Source: PZPK01 sp965230795
GTDB lineage: Bacteria > Pseudomonadota > Gammaproteobacteria > Pseudomonadales > Oleiphilaceae
Direction: 5' to 3'
NCBI GenBank assembly: GCA_965230795.1
Contig: OZ246020.1
Span: forward strand, 1,178,001 to 1,242,000
Length of the DNA: 64,000 nt
The stretch's first letter is position 1. The number at the start of each line of letters is the position of its first letter. This document shows, piece after piece, positions 49,667 through 58,892 of the stretch. The notes under the pieces were generated by a model, which was not told where the DNA came from, did not search any database, and saw only the letters and a program-made list of their open reading frames with translations. Position numbers and translations under genes: made by a program.

Positions 49667-51805
49667 TTAATCTTTCCCCACCACCTTAAACCTGACCGAG
49701 AACACCACTCCTCTGTGGTCGTCGCGATTGCGCGCGGTCAATTCCGCCCGATGTTTGTCGCAGATAAGTTTGGCGATGTGGAGTCCCAGACCCAGGTGGA
49801 TGGTATCGCCCGTTGAGCGGGTTGAAATCATCGGCGCGCAGAGTTCCTGAATATTCTCTGTTGGCAGCGGTGGTCCATCATTATTGATGCTGACTACCAC
49901 GTGCTTGGCTTCCCGGTGCAGGGAGACCGATACATGGCCGCCTTCACTGCAATAACTGAGGGCGTTGTCCAGAAGCTTGTCAAAGAGCTGTTCCAGACGA
50001 CTGCTGTCGGCCTCGATCATCACCCGCTGCTCCGGATCGATCAGTACCTCGATGCGTTCGGATGCCAGACTGAGGTAGTCTCGCAGGAAGGCAGTCAGGT
50101 CCAGCGCTGCAAGCTCTTCGTGTTGCATGGCCGTTTCCAGACTGGTGGCTTCGGTGAGCTGCAAGGTGATGCGATGAATCTGTTCGATGCCTTTGTCCAT
50201 CTTCTGCACATAGGGGTTGTCGCCGAGCTGTTCCTGCTCGTCCAGCAGGTTTTCGAGCGAGGTGCGCAGTTTGTTGAGGGGATTGGAAATCTCGTGGCGC
50301 AGGGTTTGGGGAATGCGTTCCAGAAACTGCACATAGCTCTGCTGACTTTGCAGCAGGCTGGACAGAGTACGAGACAGATCGCCCAATTCGTCCGGAAACT
50401 GCCGACTGCTGTTGAGCTGGGCGTGGGCGATGCGCCCCTGATTGTCTACCGAATGTCGGGCTTCCTGACTCAGGCGCGCAATGCGGCGCACCAGAACAAA
50501 GGCATAGAGCACCAGTACCGTCAGCACACCGCCGGTAATCAAGGCCAGCTGAAGGGCAAGTTCCTGCATACGGGTTCTGTTCGCGGACAGCACATGTCGG
50601 GCGGATTCATCGATCAACACCACACCGAGCGTTTCGCCCTGATCGATGATCGGATAGCACACCACCAGGCGTTGCACTTCACCGGCCGGGTTAGTGAGTT
50701 GTCGCACCGGTTCAATCTGACCGGTCAGCGCCTGTTTCACGCAGTCGGTGTCCAGAGGCGTCTGCAGATCGTAGGCGGAATAGGAAGCGCTTTGCTCGCG
50801 GGCGGCGTAAGCCCATTCGCGTCCACGTTGGTCATAGATGGCAAGGCGGGCATAGGCGGATTTGAAGGCATCGATCACCCGCTGCAGCTCGCGCGCATCG
50901 AGACTGACAGGATTGAGCTGGTCGTCCAGTCCCTCGGGCAAGGTGGCGACAATGGCCGAGGGGCCGTATAGCGGGTTGTCATCCACATCGACCACCGCAA
51001 AATGAATGCGTGGTTGTTCGGCATCGAAGCTGGCCAGGGGCAGGCGAAACTCCATGGCGTAGCCTTCGTTTGTACGCTTCCACACGCCTTGAATGCCGGT
51101 TTTATGGCTGGGGATGTCGCTGTCATCGCGAGGATCAATGCGGTCCCTGCCAAACTGCCATTTGGCATCGGTGTAGTAGCTGGCCAATGCACCTTCTTTT
51201 TCGACGGGGATCAGCACCCGTTGCAAACCACCCATGGCATCGTAATAGGTCAGCTGAACATGATCGGCCAGATCGAGTCGCAGATGCTCCGGTCGTCGGG
51301 TCACCACTTTGCCGTCGCGCACGGCGAGCGCGACATATAAATGCTGGTTGGATTGTGCCAGGCGCAGAGAGAAAGCCAGCTCGGTGGCGGTCTCCGGATC
51401 GGCCAGCCAGATCGGGTCATCATAAGGATAAGCAGGTTCGATCTGCAGGTTCCGTGGCCAGTCTCCATACTGGCCGTCAAGGCGAATAGGGCGATTCAGT
51501 TCCGGTGCACCAAGAGCATGGCTCTGCACATTGTTCAAGGTTTCCGCGGCGAGCAGACTACGGATATTGGGTTGGGTCGCGATCAGGCTAGTGGCAATGG
51601 CCCGCGCCTCGGTTTCCTGAATTCTGGCCTGTGCATCCAGCGTGGTCTGCTGAATCTGTTCCCAGTATTGCAGGGCGACAACGGGGATAAACAGCAGACC
51701 CAGCCCCAGCAGGCCAACCTGCAGTTTGATGCCAAAGCGCGGCCCGCGCTTGGCATTGGAGCTTGCTGACCTTGTAGACAGCGCAGACACTAAGAGCGCT
51801 CCCAT
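49667..51805 (-). CDS. pdsS: histidine kinase of the proteobacterial dedicated sortase system
   Basis: 712 residues. Two membrane helices bracket a large periplasmic part with a carbohydrate-binding-like beta domain (GDWPRNLQIEP onward). Then HAMP-like region, phospho-acceptor His in TLRHEISNPLNKLRTSL, N box INNDGPPLP and G box GLGLHIAKL. Matches the sortase-linked kinase family (TIGR03785). Its start overlaps the response regulator stop by 16 bp. Confidence 0.88.
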   Translation of the reverse strand: MGALLVSALSTRSASSNAKRGPRFGIKLQVGLLGLGLLFIPVVALQYWEQIQQTTLDAQARIQETEARAIATSLIATQPNIRSLLAAETLNNVQSHALGAPELNRPIRLDGQYGDWPRNLQIEPAYPYDDPIWLADPETATELAFSLRLAQSNQHLYVALAVRDGKVVTRRPEHLRLDLADHVQLTYYDAMGGLQRVLIPVEKEGALASYYTDAKWQFGRDRIDPRDDSDIPSHKTGIQGVWKRTNEGYAMEFRLPLASFDAEQPRIHFAVVDVDDNPLYGPSAIVATLPEGLDDQLNPVSLDARELQRVIDAFKSAYARLAIYDQRGREWAYAAREQSASYSAYDLQTPLDTDCVKQALTGQIEPVRQLTNPAGEVQRLVVCYPIIDQGETLGVVLIDESARHVLSANRTRMQELALQLALITGGVLTVLVLYAFVLVRRIARLSQEARHSVDNQGRIAHAQLNSSRQFPDELGDLSRTLSSLLQSQQSYVQFLERIPQTLRHEISNPLNKLRTSLENLLDEQEQLGDNPYVQKMDKGIEQIHRITLQLTEATSLETAMQHEELAALDLTAFLRDYLSLASERIEVLIDPEQRVMIEADSSRLEQLFDKLLDNALSYCSEGGHVSVSLHREAKHVVVSINNDGPPLPTENIQELCAPMISTRSTGDTIHLGLGLHIAKLICDKHRAELTARNRDDHRGVVFSVRFKVVGKD

Positions 51806-52482
51806 CGGTAACCAAAGCCGGGCTTGTTGTGAATACAGTCGAAGGTCGGGCCGACGGCATTGAACTTCTTGCGGATGTTTTTGATATGGCTGTTGATGGT
51901 GCCATTGGTCACCATGCGTTGCATGGTACTGTCACACAGGGTGGCATAGCTGACGCCTTCGGCACCGGCCTGGATGATCTCGACCAGCAAACGGAATTCA
52001 GTGAGGGTGAGCGGTACGGTGGTGCCATGCCAGGCCACGTAGGACTTGTCCATATCCAGCTGGATATGGTCGCTGGATACATCGGGGCCGGGGGCTGACT
52101 GTTTGCGCGCCTCGTAAATGCGCAACAGACTTTTGATGCGTTCGGTGAGCAGGGCCAGCGAGATGGGTTTGGTCTGGTAATCCCATGCGCCTAATCTCAG
52201 GCCAAACACCTGATCGATTTCTTCAGAGCGATCGCTGAGAAAGATGATGGGGAGGTCGCGGCCCTGGTCCAGCAGTTTTCGGCAGATGGTAAAACCGCCG
52301 TCCTGATCGTCTCCCAGCACCACATCCAGCAACACCAGATCGACAGGAGCATTGATCAGTGCAGTCAGTGCCTCATCCACCGAACTGTAGCAGCTGGTTT
52401 TAAAGCCTTTGCGATGCAGGGCATCGGCGTAATTCTGTTGCTGGTCAATATCGTCTTCAATAATGGCGATGTGCTGGCTCAT
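51790..52482 (-). CDS. pdsR: OmpR-type response regulator of the sortase system
   Basis: 230 residues from the ATG at 52482 with AGGGAG upstream; the open frame extends further back but that part is not protein-like. Receiver with IIEDDID, acceptor Asp in LVLLDVVLGDDQ and Lys in QTKPIS; C-terminal winged helix with LTEFRLLVEII and HIKNIRKKFN. Partner of the overlapping kinase gene. Divergent from pdsO over ~360 bp, which should hold promoters for both directions. Confidence 0.9.
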   Translation of the reverse strand: MSQHIAIIEDDIDQQQNYADALHRKGFKTSCYSSVDEALTALINAPVDLVLLDVVLGDDQDGGFTICRKLLDQGRDLPIIFLSDRSEEIDQVFGLRLGAWDYQTKPISLALLTERIKSLLRIYEARKQSAPGPDVSSDHIQLDMDKSYVAWHGTTVPLTLTEFRLLVEIIQAGAEGVSYATLCDSTMQRMVTNGTINSHIKNIRKKFNAVGPTFDCIHNKPGFGYRWERS

Positions 52483-52843
52483 GGGGTCTCCCTGTTTGCT
52501 GGGTATGAACTGTAACCCAGAATGACGCAAAGTGGGGGAGTTCTGCAGAATCTCCAGACTTTCTCCACCGCTTCTCCCGCATCTCCAGCAACAATCCCCG
52601 GCAATGATGTGAGCGCTCGCGCGTTCACGCCGCGGAATCATTGGCTTGACCTCGCCTTCGCACAGGACACCGGCTGCATCCTTACTCCTGATTATCTCCA
52701 TTGCCGTCCAGTGTTGCTCCATTACCTGGCGCCCGGAAATCCGTTCAATGGAACTCACTGAAGCCCGCCATTGAAGGGAGCGTCCGGCATAGGGTCGGTC
52801 GTCTTCGCCAGGACGGCGAGGCGGTGCTTCAGCTCAGGAGCTT

Positions 52844-53674
52844 ATGATGAAAATGAACAAAACCCTGGTAATGACCAGCCTGTTGATGTCCTCCACCGTA
52901 TTGCCGGTTGCGGCAGCAGATCTTGGCGCCAGGGAATCCGTAGCAGAAGAATCGCCCATGGCCGACTACGAAGGTACAGCCTGGGGCGCGGGCATCGGTA
53001 CTGTGCTGGGCGCGGTGATTGCCGGCCCTCCCGGTGCCGCCATTGGCGCCACCCTGGGTGGCAGTGTTGGCTGGGGACAGGATCAGGCGAGCAAGCTGGA
53101 CACCCGGACGCAATCCCTGACGGCGCAGAGTGATACCATCAGTCAGTTACAGGCCTCTCTGCAAAAAAGCCAGCAGCGGGTGAATGAACTGGCGCGAGCC
53201 AATGCGCTGAAGTCCGCTCAGCTGGCCGATGTGGATGCGCGGCAACGCCATCAGCAACAGCAGGATCAGGACTTGCTCGACACGCTGAAAGACCACTACG
53301 TGCAGGAAGTGTATTTCCGTTTTGGTGAGGCGACCTTGCCGGACTATGCCCAATCCCGTCTCGATGCGCTGGCGGACTTGCTCCAGGCCTATCCTCGCCT
53401 GACGGTGAGCTTGCGCGGCTTCACCGACCGGGTGGGTTCGCTGGAGTCGAATCTGGAGCTGGCGCGTTCGCGCATGGAAAGTGTGCGTGACTACCTTGGG
53501 GCACTCAATATCGCACCTGAACGTTTCGAGATGGAAGCCATGGGTGAGTCCCAGGCGGTGGCCAAACTCGGAGATATTGCCAACACCGTGCTGGATCGCC
53601 GCGTGGCCATCGAACTCTCATTGGCGAATGACGTCGAGCAGCCTCTGGCGGCGCTCGGGGAGAGTTCACCATGA
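52844..53674 (+). CDS. pdsO: sortase-associated OmpA-like protein PdsO
   Basis: 276 residues. Signal peptide ending VAAA, glycine-zipper segment (GAGIGTVLGAVIAGPPGAAIG in part), a coiled coil (about 90-140), then an OmpA C-terminal peptidoglycan-binding domain with FGEATLPDYAQSRLDALAD and LRGFTDRVGS. AGGAG lies before both ATG 52844 and ATG 52847. First gene of the sortase operon. Confidence 0.9.
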   Translation: MMKMNKTLVMTSLLMSSTVLPVAAADLGARESVAEESPMADYEGTAWGAGIGTVLGAVIAGPPGAAIGATLGGSVGWGQDQASKLDTRTQSLTAQSDTISQLQASLQKSQQRVNELARANALKSAQLADVDARQRHQQQQDQDLLDTLKDHYVQEVYFRFGEATLPDYAQSRLDALADLLQAYPRLTVSLRGFTDRVGSLESNLELARSRMESVRDYLGALNIAPERFEMEAMGESQAVAKLGDIANTVLDRRVAIELSLANDVEQPLAALGESSP

Positions 53675-53859
53675 AGCACTTTATCGCCATTGATGAGCAG
53701 GTGCTACTAGCCTTGTGGATTCATGCGCCCCATGCGGTGGTGCCATTCTCCCGGCCTTTTTGTACGCGGCTGACGCCTGCCCATCGGCAGGCCATTCAGG
53801 CTCAGGCAGAAGCGCTCGTCGAGGAATGCGTCCTTGCTGAGTGCAATCGTTCGGCCTGA
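53671..53859 (+). CDS. small coupled ORF between pdsO and the sortase target
   Basis: 62 residues. Its ATG overlaps the pdsO stop (ATGA), the usual sign of coupled translation, and it fits the operon gap. Sequence is not recognised; no signal or membrane segment. May be a real small protein or chance. Confidence 0.4.
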   Translation: MKHFIAIDEQVLLALWIHAPHAVVPFSRPFCTRLTPAHRQAIQAQAEALVEECVLAECNRSA

Positions 53860-53925
53860 GAGCATCGGCCATCCGTATTGGGGGTGGCCGGTCGTCATTG
53901 CTCACATTATTTGGGGGGATCTCCC

Positions 53926-56073
53926 ATGAACACAGTTATTTCGATTCATTCGGGCGCCTGGATCGCGTCCGCCATCTCCTTGCTGATGGACAGTCTCAAG
54001 TGTTTCGCCCTGGTGCTCTTCTGGATGCTCGCCCATGAGGCGGCCGCCTCGGAAACCCAGCCGGCGGAAGCGGAATACGCCCTGCAACTGCATGCCCGGG
54101 ATGGTGACGAACACTGGCCTGCGCCGGTGCTGTCCACCCAGGTGGACATGCAGGTGACGGGGCCGATTCTCAGGGCTACTGTCACGCAGCGCTTTGCCAA
54201 TCCGGCTCAGGTCTGGGTGGAGGCTCGCTACGCCTACCCGCTGCCGGATACAGCGGCCGTCGACGCGTTTACGATGCGCGTGGGAGAGCGCGTGATAGAA
54301 GGCCAGATTCAGGAAAAGGCCAAAGCCCGGGCCCGCTATCAACAGGCCAAACAGTCTGGACAGCGTGCCAGTTTGCTGCAACAGCATCAGGGCAATCGTT
54401 TCAGTACCTCGGTGGCCAACATCCCGCCGGGTGAGGAGATCGAGGTACAGTTCGAGTTTCAGCAGGTACTGGATTTCGAAGATCATGGTTATCAGCTGCG
54501 TTTTCCCATGGTCGCGACGCCGCCCTATACTTCCTCGCGTATTTCGGATAGCGATGTGGAGGGAATGGCGACTCAGCCCGGTTTTGAACGCTATCAGCAT
54601 CCTGCCAGCCCAAATCGTAACCCGGTCGGGATCCGTCTCGAGCTGGATGCGGGTTTCCCGCTGAGTCAGGTGCTCAGCCGCAGTCATCCCATCCAACTGA
54701 ACAGGGTGGACGCGAGCCGTTATCAGGTGTCTCTCGATCCGGATGCCCGTCTGTCGGATCGGGACTTTACGCTGGAATGGCACTTCGCCGCCCATCACAA
54801 ACCCCAGGTCAATGTCTTCCACGAGACCAATGAACAGGGTGAGTTCGGCATGGTGATGGTGTTACCGCCTTCCCACGATACTGGAGCGGAACAGGCCGGT
54901 CCGCGCGAGCTGGTACTGGTCATGGATGTCTCCGGCAGTATGCAGGGCGAGTCCATTCGTCAGGCTCGCGCCGCGGCACTGGACGCCCTGGATGGGCTCG
55001 ATGCGGATGACTATTTCAATCTGGTCCACTTCAGTCATCAGGCCTATCGTCTGTTTTCCCGGAGCGAGCCGGCAACGGCGACTAACCTGAGACTGGCGCG
55101 TCAAACCATTCAAGGGATCGAGGCCGGCGGTGGCACCGAAATGCATCCGGCTCTGGAACTGGCGCTGATGTCTGACGGGGAGGAAGCACGTCTGCGACAG
55201 GTGGTGTTTATCACCGATGGGGCGGTGACCCATGAAGATCATCTGTTCGCGCTGATTGAAAAACGGCTGGGCAGCAGTCGGCTGTTTACGGTCGGGATTG
55301 GCTCGGCACCGAATCACTATTTTATGCGCCGGGCCGCCGAGAGCGGGCGAGGCGTGTTCACCTACATCAGTCGTCCCCAGGATGTGAATACCAAAATGCG
55401 AGCGTTATTGCGGCGCCTACAGTCACCGGCGTTGACCGGATTGTCGGTAAACTGGGAGGGCGATGTGAGTGACAGTTTTCCCGCCCAGTTACCGGACCTG
55501 TATCTTGGTCAGGCGCTGGTGATGGTGTTTCGGACAGCGTCATTTCCGGCGGCCATGACGCTCGGCGGCGAACGTCTGGAACGTGACGAAAGCACCCGAC
55601 TGCTGCTGGATGAGGCGAGCAATGGGAAGGGAATTGGAATGGAGTGGGCGCGGCGTCAGTTGGCTGAGTTGCAGGCCCGGCATGCGCGAGCGGGGAGCCA
55701 TGACAAGGCCATGTTGCGTGAGGACATCGTCAGCCTGGCGCTGGAGCATCATCTGGTGACGCCGTTTACCAGCTTTGTCGCGGTGGATGCGACGCCTGTT
55801 CGCGCCGGCGGTGAACTCAAGTCATCAACGATACCGTCGAACCTTCCCAAAGGATCGGCCAACAAGCTTCAGCCTAATAGTCAGCCAAGGATTCAGCACA
55901 AGGCGCAATCAATCATGCTGGCGCAGACGGCCAGTGGACTGCCGACTCATGTAATGTGGGGCGTGATGGCTCTGCTGTTGGCGATGGGGTGTTGGCGCTA
56001 TGGACTGGGGCTTTCTGGTTTGCCAGCGCTGATTAAGCCCGTTATTCCACATAATACCTCAGCAAGGGAGTGA
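53926..56073 (+). CDS. VIT/vWA-domain sortase target protein
   Basis: 715 residues from the ATG at 53926, preceded by GGGGGGAT; an earlier in-frame start is weaker. Signal peptide (to about 45), VIT domain (about 60-190, with RARYQQAKQSGQRASLL), vWA domain with MIDAS DVSGSMQG, GGGTEMHP and ITDGAVT. C-terminus: a membrane helix (VMWGVMALLLAMGCW) preceded by LAQTAS (about 665-670) where other members have an LPxTx sorting motif. Likely anchored by the sortase encoded next. Confidence 0.92.
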   Translation: MNTVISIHSGAWIASAISLLMDSLKCFALVLFWMLAHEAAASETQPAEAEYALQLHARDGDEHWPAPVLSTQVDMQVTGPILRATVTQRFANPAQVWVEARYAYPLPDTAAVDAFTMRVGERVIEGQIQEKAKARARYQQAKQSGQRASLLQQHQGNRFSTSVANIPPGEEIEVQFEFQQVLDFEDHGYQLRFPMVATPPYTSSRISDSDVEGMATQPGFERYQHPASPNRNPVGIRLELDAGFPLSQVLSRSHPIQLNRVDASRYQVSLDPDARLSDRDFTLEWHFAAHHKPQVNVFHETNEQGEFGMVMVLPPSHDTGAEQAGPRELVLVMDVSGSMQGESIRQARAAALDALDGLDADDYFNLVHFSHQAYRLFSRSEPATATNLRLARQTIQGIEAGGGTEMHPALELALMSDGEEARLRQVVFITDGAVTHEDHLFALIEKRLGSSRLFTVGIGSAPNHYFMRRAAESGRGVFTYISRPQDVNTKMRALLRRLQSPALTGLSVNWEGDVSDSFPAQLPDLYLGQALVMVFRTASFPAAMTLGGERLERDESTRLLLDEASNGKGIGMEWARRQLAELQARHARAGSHDKAMLREDIVSLALEHHLVTPFTSFVAVDATPVRAGGELKSSTIPSNLPKGSANKLQPNSQPRIQHKAQSIMLAQTASGLPTHVMWGVMALLLAMGCWRYGLGLSGLPALIKPVIPHNTSARE

Positions 56074-56077
56074 GCGC

Positions 56078-56662
56078 ATGTCTGCAAATGTGTCGAGCAC
56101 TCTGGTGCTGCTGGTGGCAGTGTTGGTAGCGGGCTTGGGTGTCTGGCAGCTTGGACAGGCAGGGCAAATCGTTGCCAAGGCCTGGTTGTCAGAAGCGCTG
56201 CTAGAGGAAGCCTGGGAGCAAAGCCTGCATAGTGGTGAAGCCGTGAAACCCTGGCCATGGGCCGATACCTGGCCGGTGGCCCGTTTGACGGTGCCGCGAC
56301 TGGAGTTGCAGCGTTATGTGCTGGCTGGCGATGCCGGGCATGCCCTGGCCTTTGGTGCAGGACTGGTGAGTCGACAGGAAACACTATCGGAAGCCAGTTT
56401 GCTGACCATCGCTGGTCATCGCGATACCCATTTTGCTTTTCTGCGTGACTTGCAGGCGGGTGACCGGGTAGTGCTGGAAACCGTTGAGGGTTCCCGCTCT
56501 TACCGGATTCGTTCGTCCCTGGTGACGCAGGTTCCGGAAGTACAGGTGCGCTCTGGTGATCGTGCCACGCTATTGCTGGTCACCTGTTATCCTTTTGACG
56601 CGCTATCGGCGGGCGGGGATCAGCGCTACGTGCTATTGGCCGATCTTGAATCAGCGATTTAG
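56078..56662 (+). CDS. class GN sortase (marine proteobacterial type)
   Basis: 194 residues. N-terminal membrane helix (LVLLVAVLVAGLGVWQL), then the sortase barrel with catalytic His in IAGHRDTHF, Cys in LLLVTCYPFD and Arg in GGDQRYVL. Gram-negative sortases of this class normally have a single target, the VIT/vWA protein 4 bp upstream. It should act on the outer face of the inner membrane. Confidence 0.93.
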   Translation: MSANVSSTLVLLVAVLVAGLGVWQLGQAGQIVAKAWLSEALLEEAWEQSLHSGEAVKPWPWADTWPVARLTVPRLELQRYVLAGDAGHALAFGAGLVSRQETLSEASLLTIAGHRDTHFAFLRDLQAGDRVVLETVEGSRSYRIRSSLVTQVPEVQVRSGDRATLLLVTCYPFDALSAGGDQRYVLLADLESAI

Positions 56663-56744
56663 GCTAAGATGGATGTTTTGACGATCACCGCAATGTTGCG
56701 TCATCTTTTTATCCACAACTGCTGAACCAGGTCTGCTCTTACCC

Positions 56745-57206
56745 ATGAACATTCGCCCATTTGCAATAGCTGACGAACAGGCACTTTGGGCGCTGTTTCG
56801 ACAATCTGTCCATCAGGTCAACAAGGCCGACTACACACCGGCACAGTTGCTGGCCTGGGCACCCGATGACGATAATCCTCAGTGGTTTTACCAGCGGATT
56901 CGGGACATTAAACCCTATGTTTTGGAGATGATTGGGGAGATCGTAGCCTATGCCGATTTACAGCCGGATGGGGTTATCGATCAGTTTTTCTGTCACCCTG
57001 ATTGGGTCGGGCAGGGCCTGGGCCAGCGGCTGTTTGCGTATCTGCAGGAGCGGGCTTCTGAACGCGGACTGACACGACTGTCTGCCGATGTCAGCATCAC
57101 CGCGCGGCCATTCTTTGAGCGTCTCGGTTTTGTTGTACTGGAAGAGCAGGAGGTCGAGCTGCGTGGGCAGCGTTTGATCAACTTCAAAATGCAACGAGTG
57201 CTTTAA
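56745..57206 (+). CDS. GNAT-family N-acetyltransferase
   Basis: 153 residues. Acetyl-CoA loop in VGQGLGQRLFAYLQERA and the late RPFFERLGFVVLEEQEVELRG typical of YafP/ElaA-like GNATs. Substrate unknown. Stands alone after the sortase operon and converges on a small membrane-protein gene. Confidence 0.87.
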   Translation: MNIRPFAIADEQALWALFRQSVHQVNKADYTPAQLLAWAPDDDNPQWFYQRIRDIKPYVLEMIGEIVAYADLQPDGVIDQFFCHPDWVGQGLGQRLFAYLQERASERGLTRLSADVSITARPFFERLGFVVLEEQEVELRGQRLINFKMQRVL

Positions 57207-57217
57207 ACGGCCGTGAC

Positions 57218-57523
57218 CTAGTCAGGAAGATGATGTTTGGCCCGGCTGATTTCGTGAAGCACCGGGCCCTGTTCGTCAGGACGAATGCCGGTCTGGTTAA
57301 GGCGGGGTTTGATCAGTCGCGTCACGGAATCCGCGGTCTCTTTGGTGAATCCGTGCTCTTGCAGAATGTCAGCGATGGTATTGGCTCGGGTATTCGAATC
57401 GCTTTTCAACTGGCCAAGAATGGCATTCAGGCATTCCTGTTCGGCGGCACTGGGTCCTTTGCGACTGCGCCAGATTAGCATGACGATGATGGCGACGGCG
57501 ACGATTAACAACAGGCTTTTCAT
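57218..57523 (-). CDS. small membrane-anchored protein, unknown
   Basis: 101 residues: one N-terminal helix (LLLIVAVAIIVMLIW), a basic turn, then a helical cytoplasmic part. No family recognised. Ends 11 bp from the GNAT stop. Confidence 0.6.
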   Translation of the reverse strand: MKSLLLIVAVAIIVMLIWRSRKGPSAAEQECLNAILGQLKSDSNTRANTIADILQEHGFTKETADSVTRLIKPRLNQTGIRPDEQGPVLHEISRAKHHLPD

Positions 57524-57568
57524 GCTGGCGTTTCCTATTTGCGGTTTCTGTAGATGGATTCCGTAGGT

Positions 57569-58420
57569 TCAAGGTCGATGTTGAATGATCTGATCGTAGC
57601 TGCCAAGCACCTGTCTAGGGCTCAAACCAATCAGCTTGCGAAAGGTATTGCTCAGGTGAGCGCTGTCACTAAAGCCCTGATCCAGCGCATGATGGGTGAG
57701 CGAGAACTGGGGCTGCACCGAGAGGGCTTTAACCAGCTGCATACTCTGCTGCCAGAGACGATAGTGCTTGAATGATGTGCCCAGGTGCTGACGAAACAGA
57801 TGGCTGAGTCTGGATTCACTCAGGTGCAGTTGCCGGGCAATGTGCGAAAAGCTGCAGCCCCTGCGCATCAGAGCCATGGCCCGATGCACGCGCGCATCCA
57901 TGAGCGAGCTACTCGGTGCATGAGGGAAGTAATGTTCAAGCTGCATGAAGCGATCAGGGCTGGACGTCATGTAAGCCAGGCGCTGGCGGGAGCATAACTC
58001 TGTGATGAGGGGTCGGTTCTGCAGCAGCTGATTCCGCAAGTGCTGGGCCAGCATCTGATCCCCTTCGATATAGGCTGCGCAGACCGCTTCCCCGTGACTG
58101 ATCAGACGGTGGTTGACGCCGGCTGCCACCAAAGCGCTATGAGCCTCAATCGTCTCGCCGTTGTCGAGTTGAACCTGAAAGGCGTGTTGTCCGCGGCTGG
58201 CCAGAAATATCATGTCGCCGTGACGGTGGAAGCCGGTGTCAGGCAGGTGGCCCCAGTGGAAGGTGAAGCCGGAAGTGATCAGTAGTTGATTGCCTGGCAC
58301 GCAGCAGGTCCTTACAAGTCTTGAGAGAGCGTTGATGGGTATCATACTGTCTGATATCGCCGGGCTCCAGCATTGCTCACCGGCTGGTGGAGCGTCGCCA
58401 ATACTTTGCTTTGTAGACAA
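57569..58420 (-). CDS. AraC-family transcriptional regulator
   Basis: 283 residues as opened at 58420; an ATG at 58345 would give 258 and avoid overlap with the divergent gene. N-terminal cupin-like sensing domain (HRHGDMIFL, GVNHRLIS) and C-terminal double helix-turn-helix (CSFSHIARQLHLSESRLSHLFRQHLG and GFSDSAHLSNTFRKLIGLSPRQV, quoted in part). Target unknown, possibly the divergent membrane-protein gene. Confidence 0.85.
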   Translation of the reverse strand: MSTKQSIGDAPPAGEQCWSPAISDSMIPINALSRLVRTCCVPGNQLLITSGFTFHWGHLPDTGFHRHGDMIFLASRGQHAFQVQLDNGETIEAHSALVAAGVNHRLISHGEAVCAAYIEGDQMLAQHLRNQLLQNRPLITELCSRQRLAYMTSSPDRFMQLEHYFPHAPSSSLMDARVHRAMALMRRGCSFSHIARQLHLSESRLSHLFRQHLGTSFKHYRLWQQSMQLVKALSVQPQFSLTHHALDQGFSDSAHLSNTFRKLIGLSPRQVLGSYDQIIQHRP

Positions 58421-58434
58421 TGGAAATTTTGATC

Positions 58435-58848
58435 ATGCCCTTACTAAACTATCTTCCTGTTACCGCAGCACTATGTATGCTGATTTCTCTGCTGCTGGCC
58501 TGGATTGCCTCGCTGATCGTCTATGCGCGCGTGTCGAGTTTGAAGAAGATATTTGTCGCGCCTCATCAGCTCATTCGGGCGCATATTGATTACCTGTTGA
58601 TGTCCCTGCTGCTGGTGATGAGCTTTTATCTGGCGGAGCGTTTTGTACTGGAGCTGCCTGTCAGCATTATTGTACTGGTGTGTGTGGGGGCTCTATACAA
58701 TCCCTTCGGCTTTATTGTGCTGGCCATGAAGCCGGCCATGGCCAATCCGGAGACCCTGACCGACAAGCTTCGCATTCTGCTTGGGTTCCTGCCCGCCACC
58801 ATAGGCTATGGCTATATCATGGTGGCGGTGTTGAGGCGACTGATTTAG
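58435..58848 (+). CDS. four-helix inner-membrane protein, unknown
   Basis: About 137 residues with four hydrophobic helices (AALCMLISLLLAWIASLIVYA first, in outline). Start at 58435 is preferred over 58420 because the latter coincides with the divergent gene start. Family not recognised. Divergent from the AraC regulator and just upstream of hrpB. Confidence 0.6.
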   Translation: MPLLNYLPVTAALCMLISLLLAWIASLIVYARVSSLKKIFVAPHQLIRAHIDYLLMSLLLVMSFYLAERFVLELPVSIIVLVCVGALYNPFGFIVLAMKPAMANPETLTDKLRILLGFLPATIGYGYIMVAVLRRLI

Positions 58849-58892
58849 CCTTGCCGCTTTAGCCCTTTCGAGCTTGCCGCTAAACTACAGGC

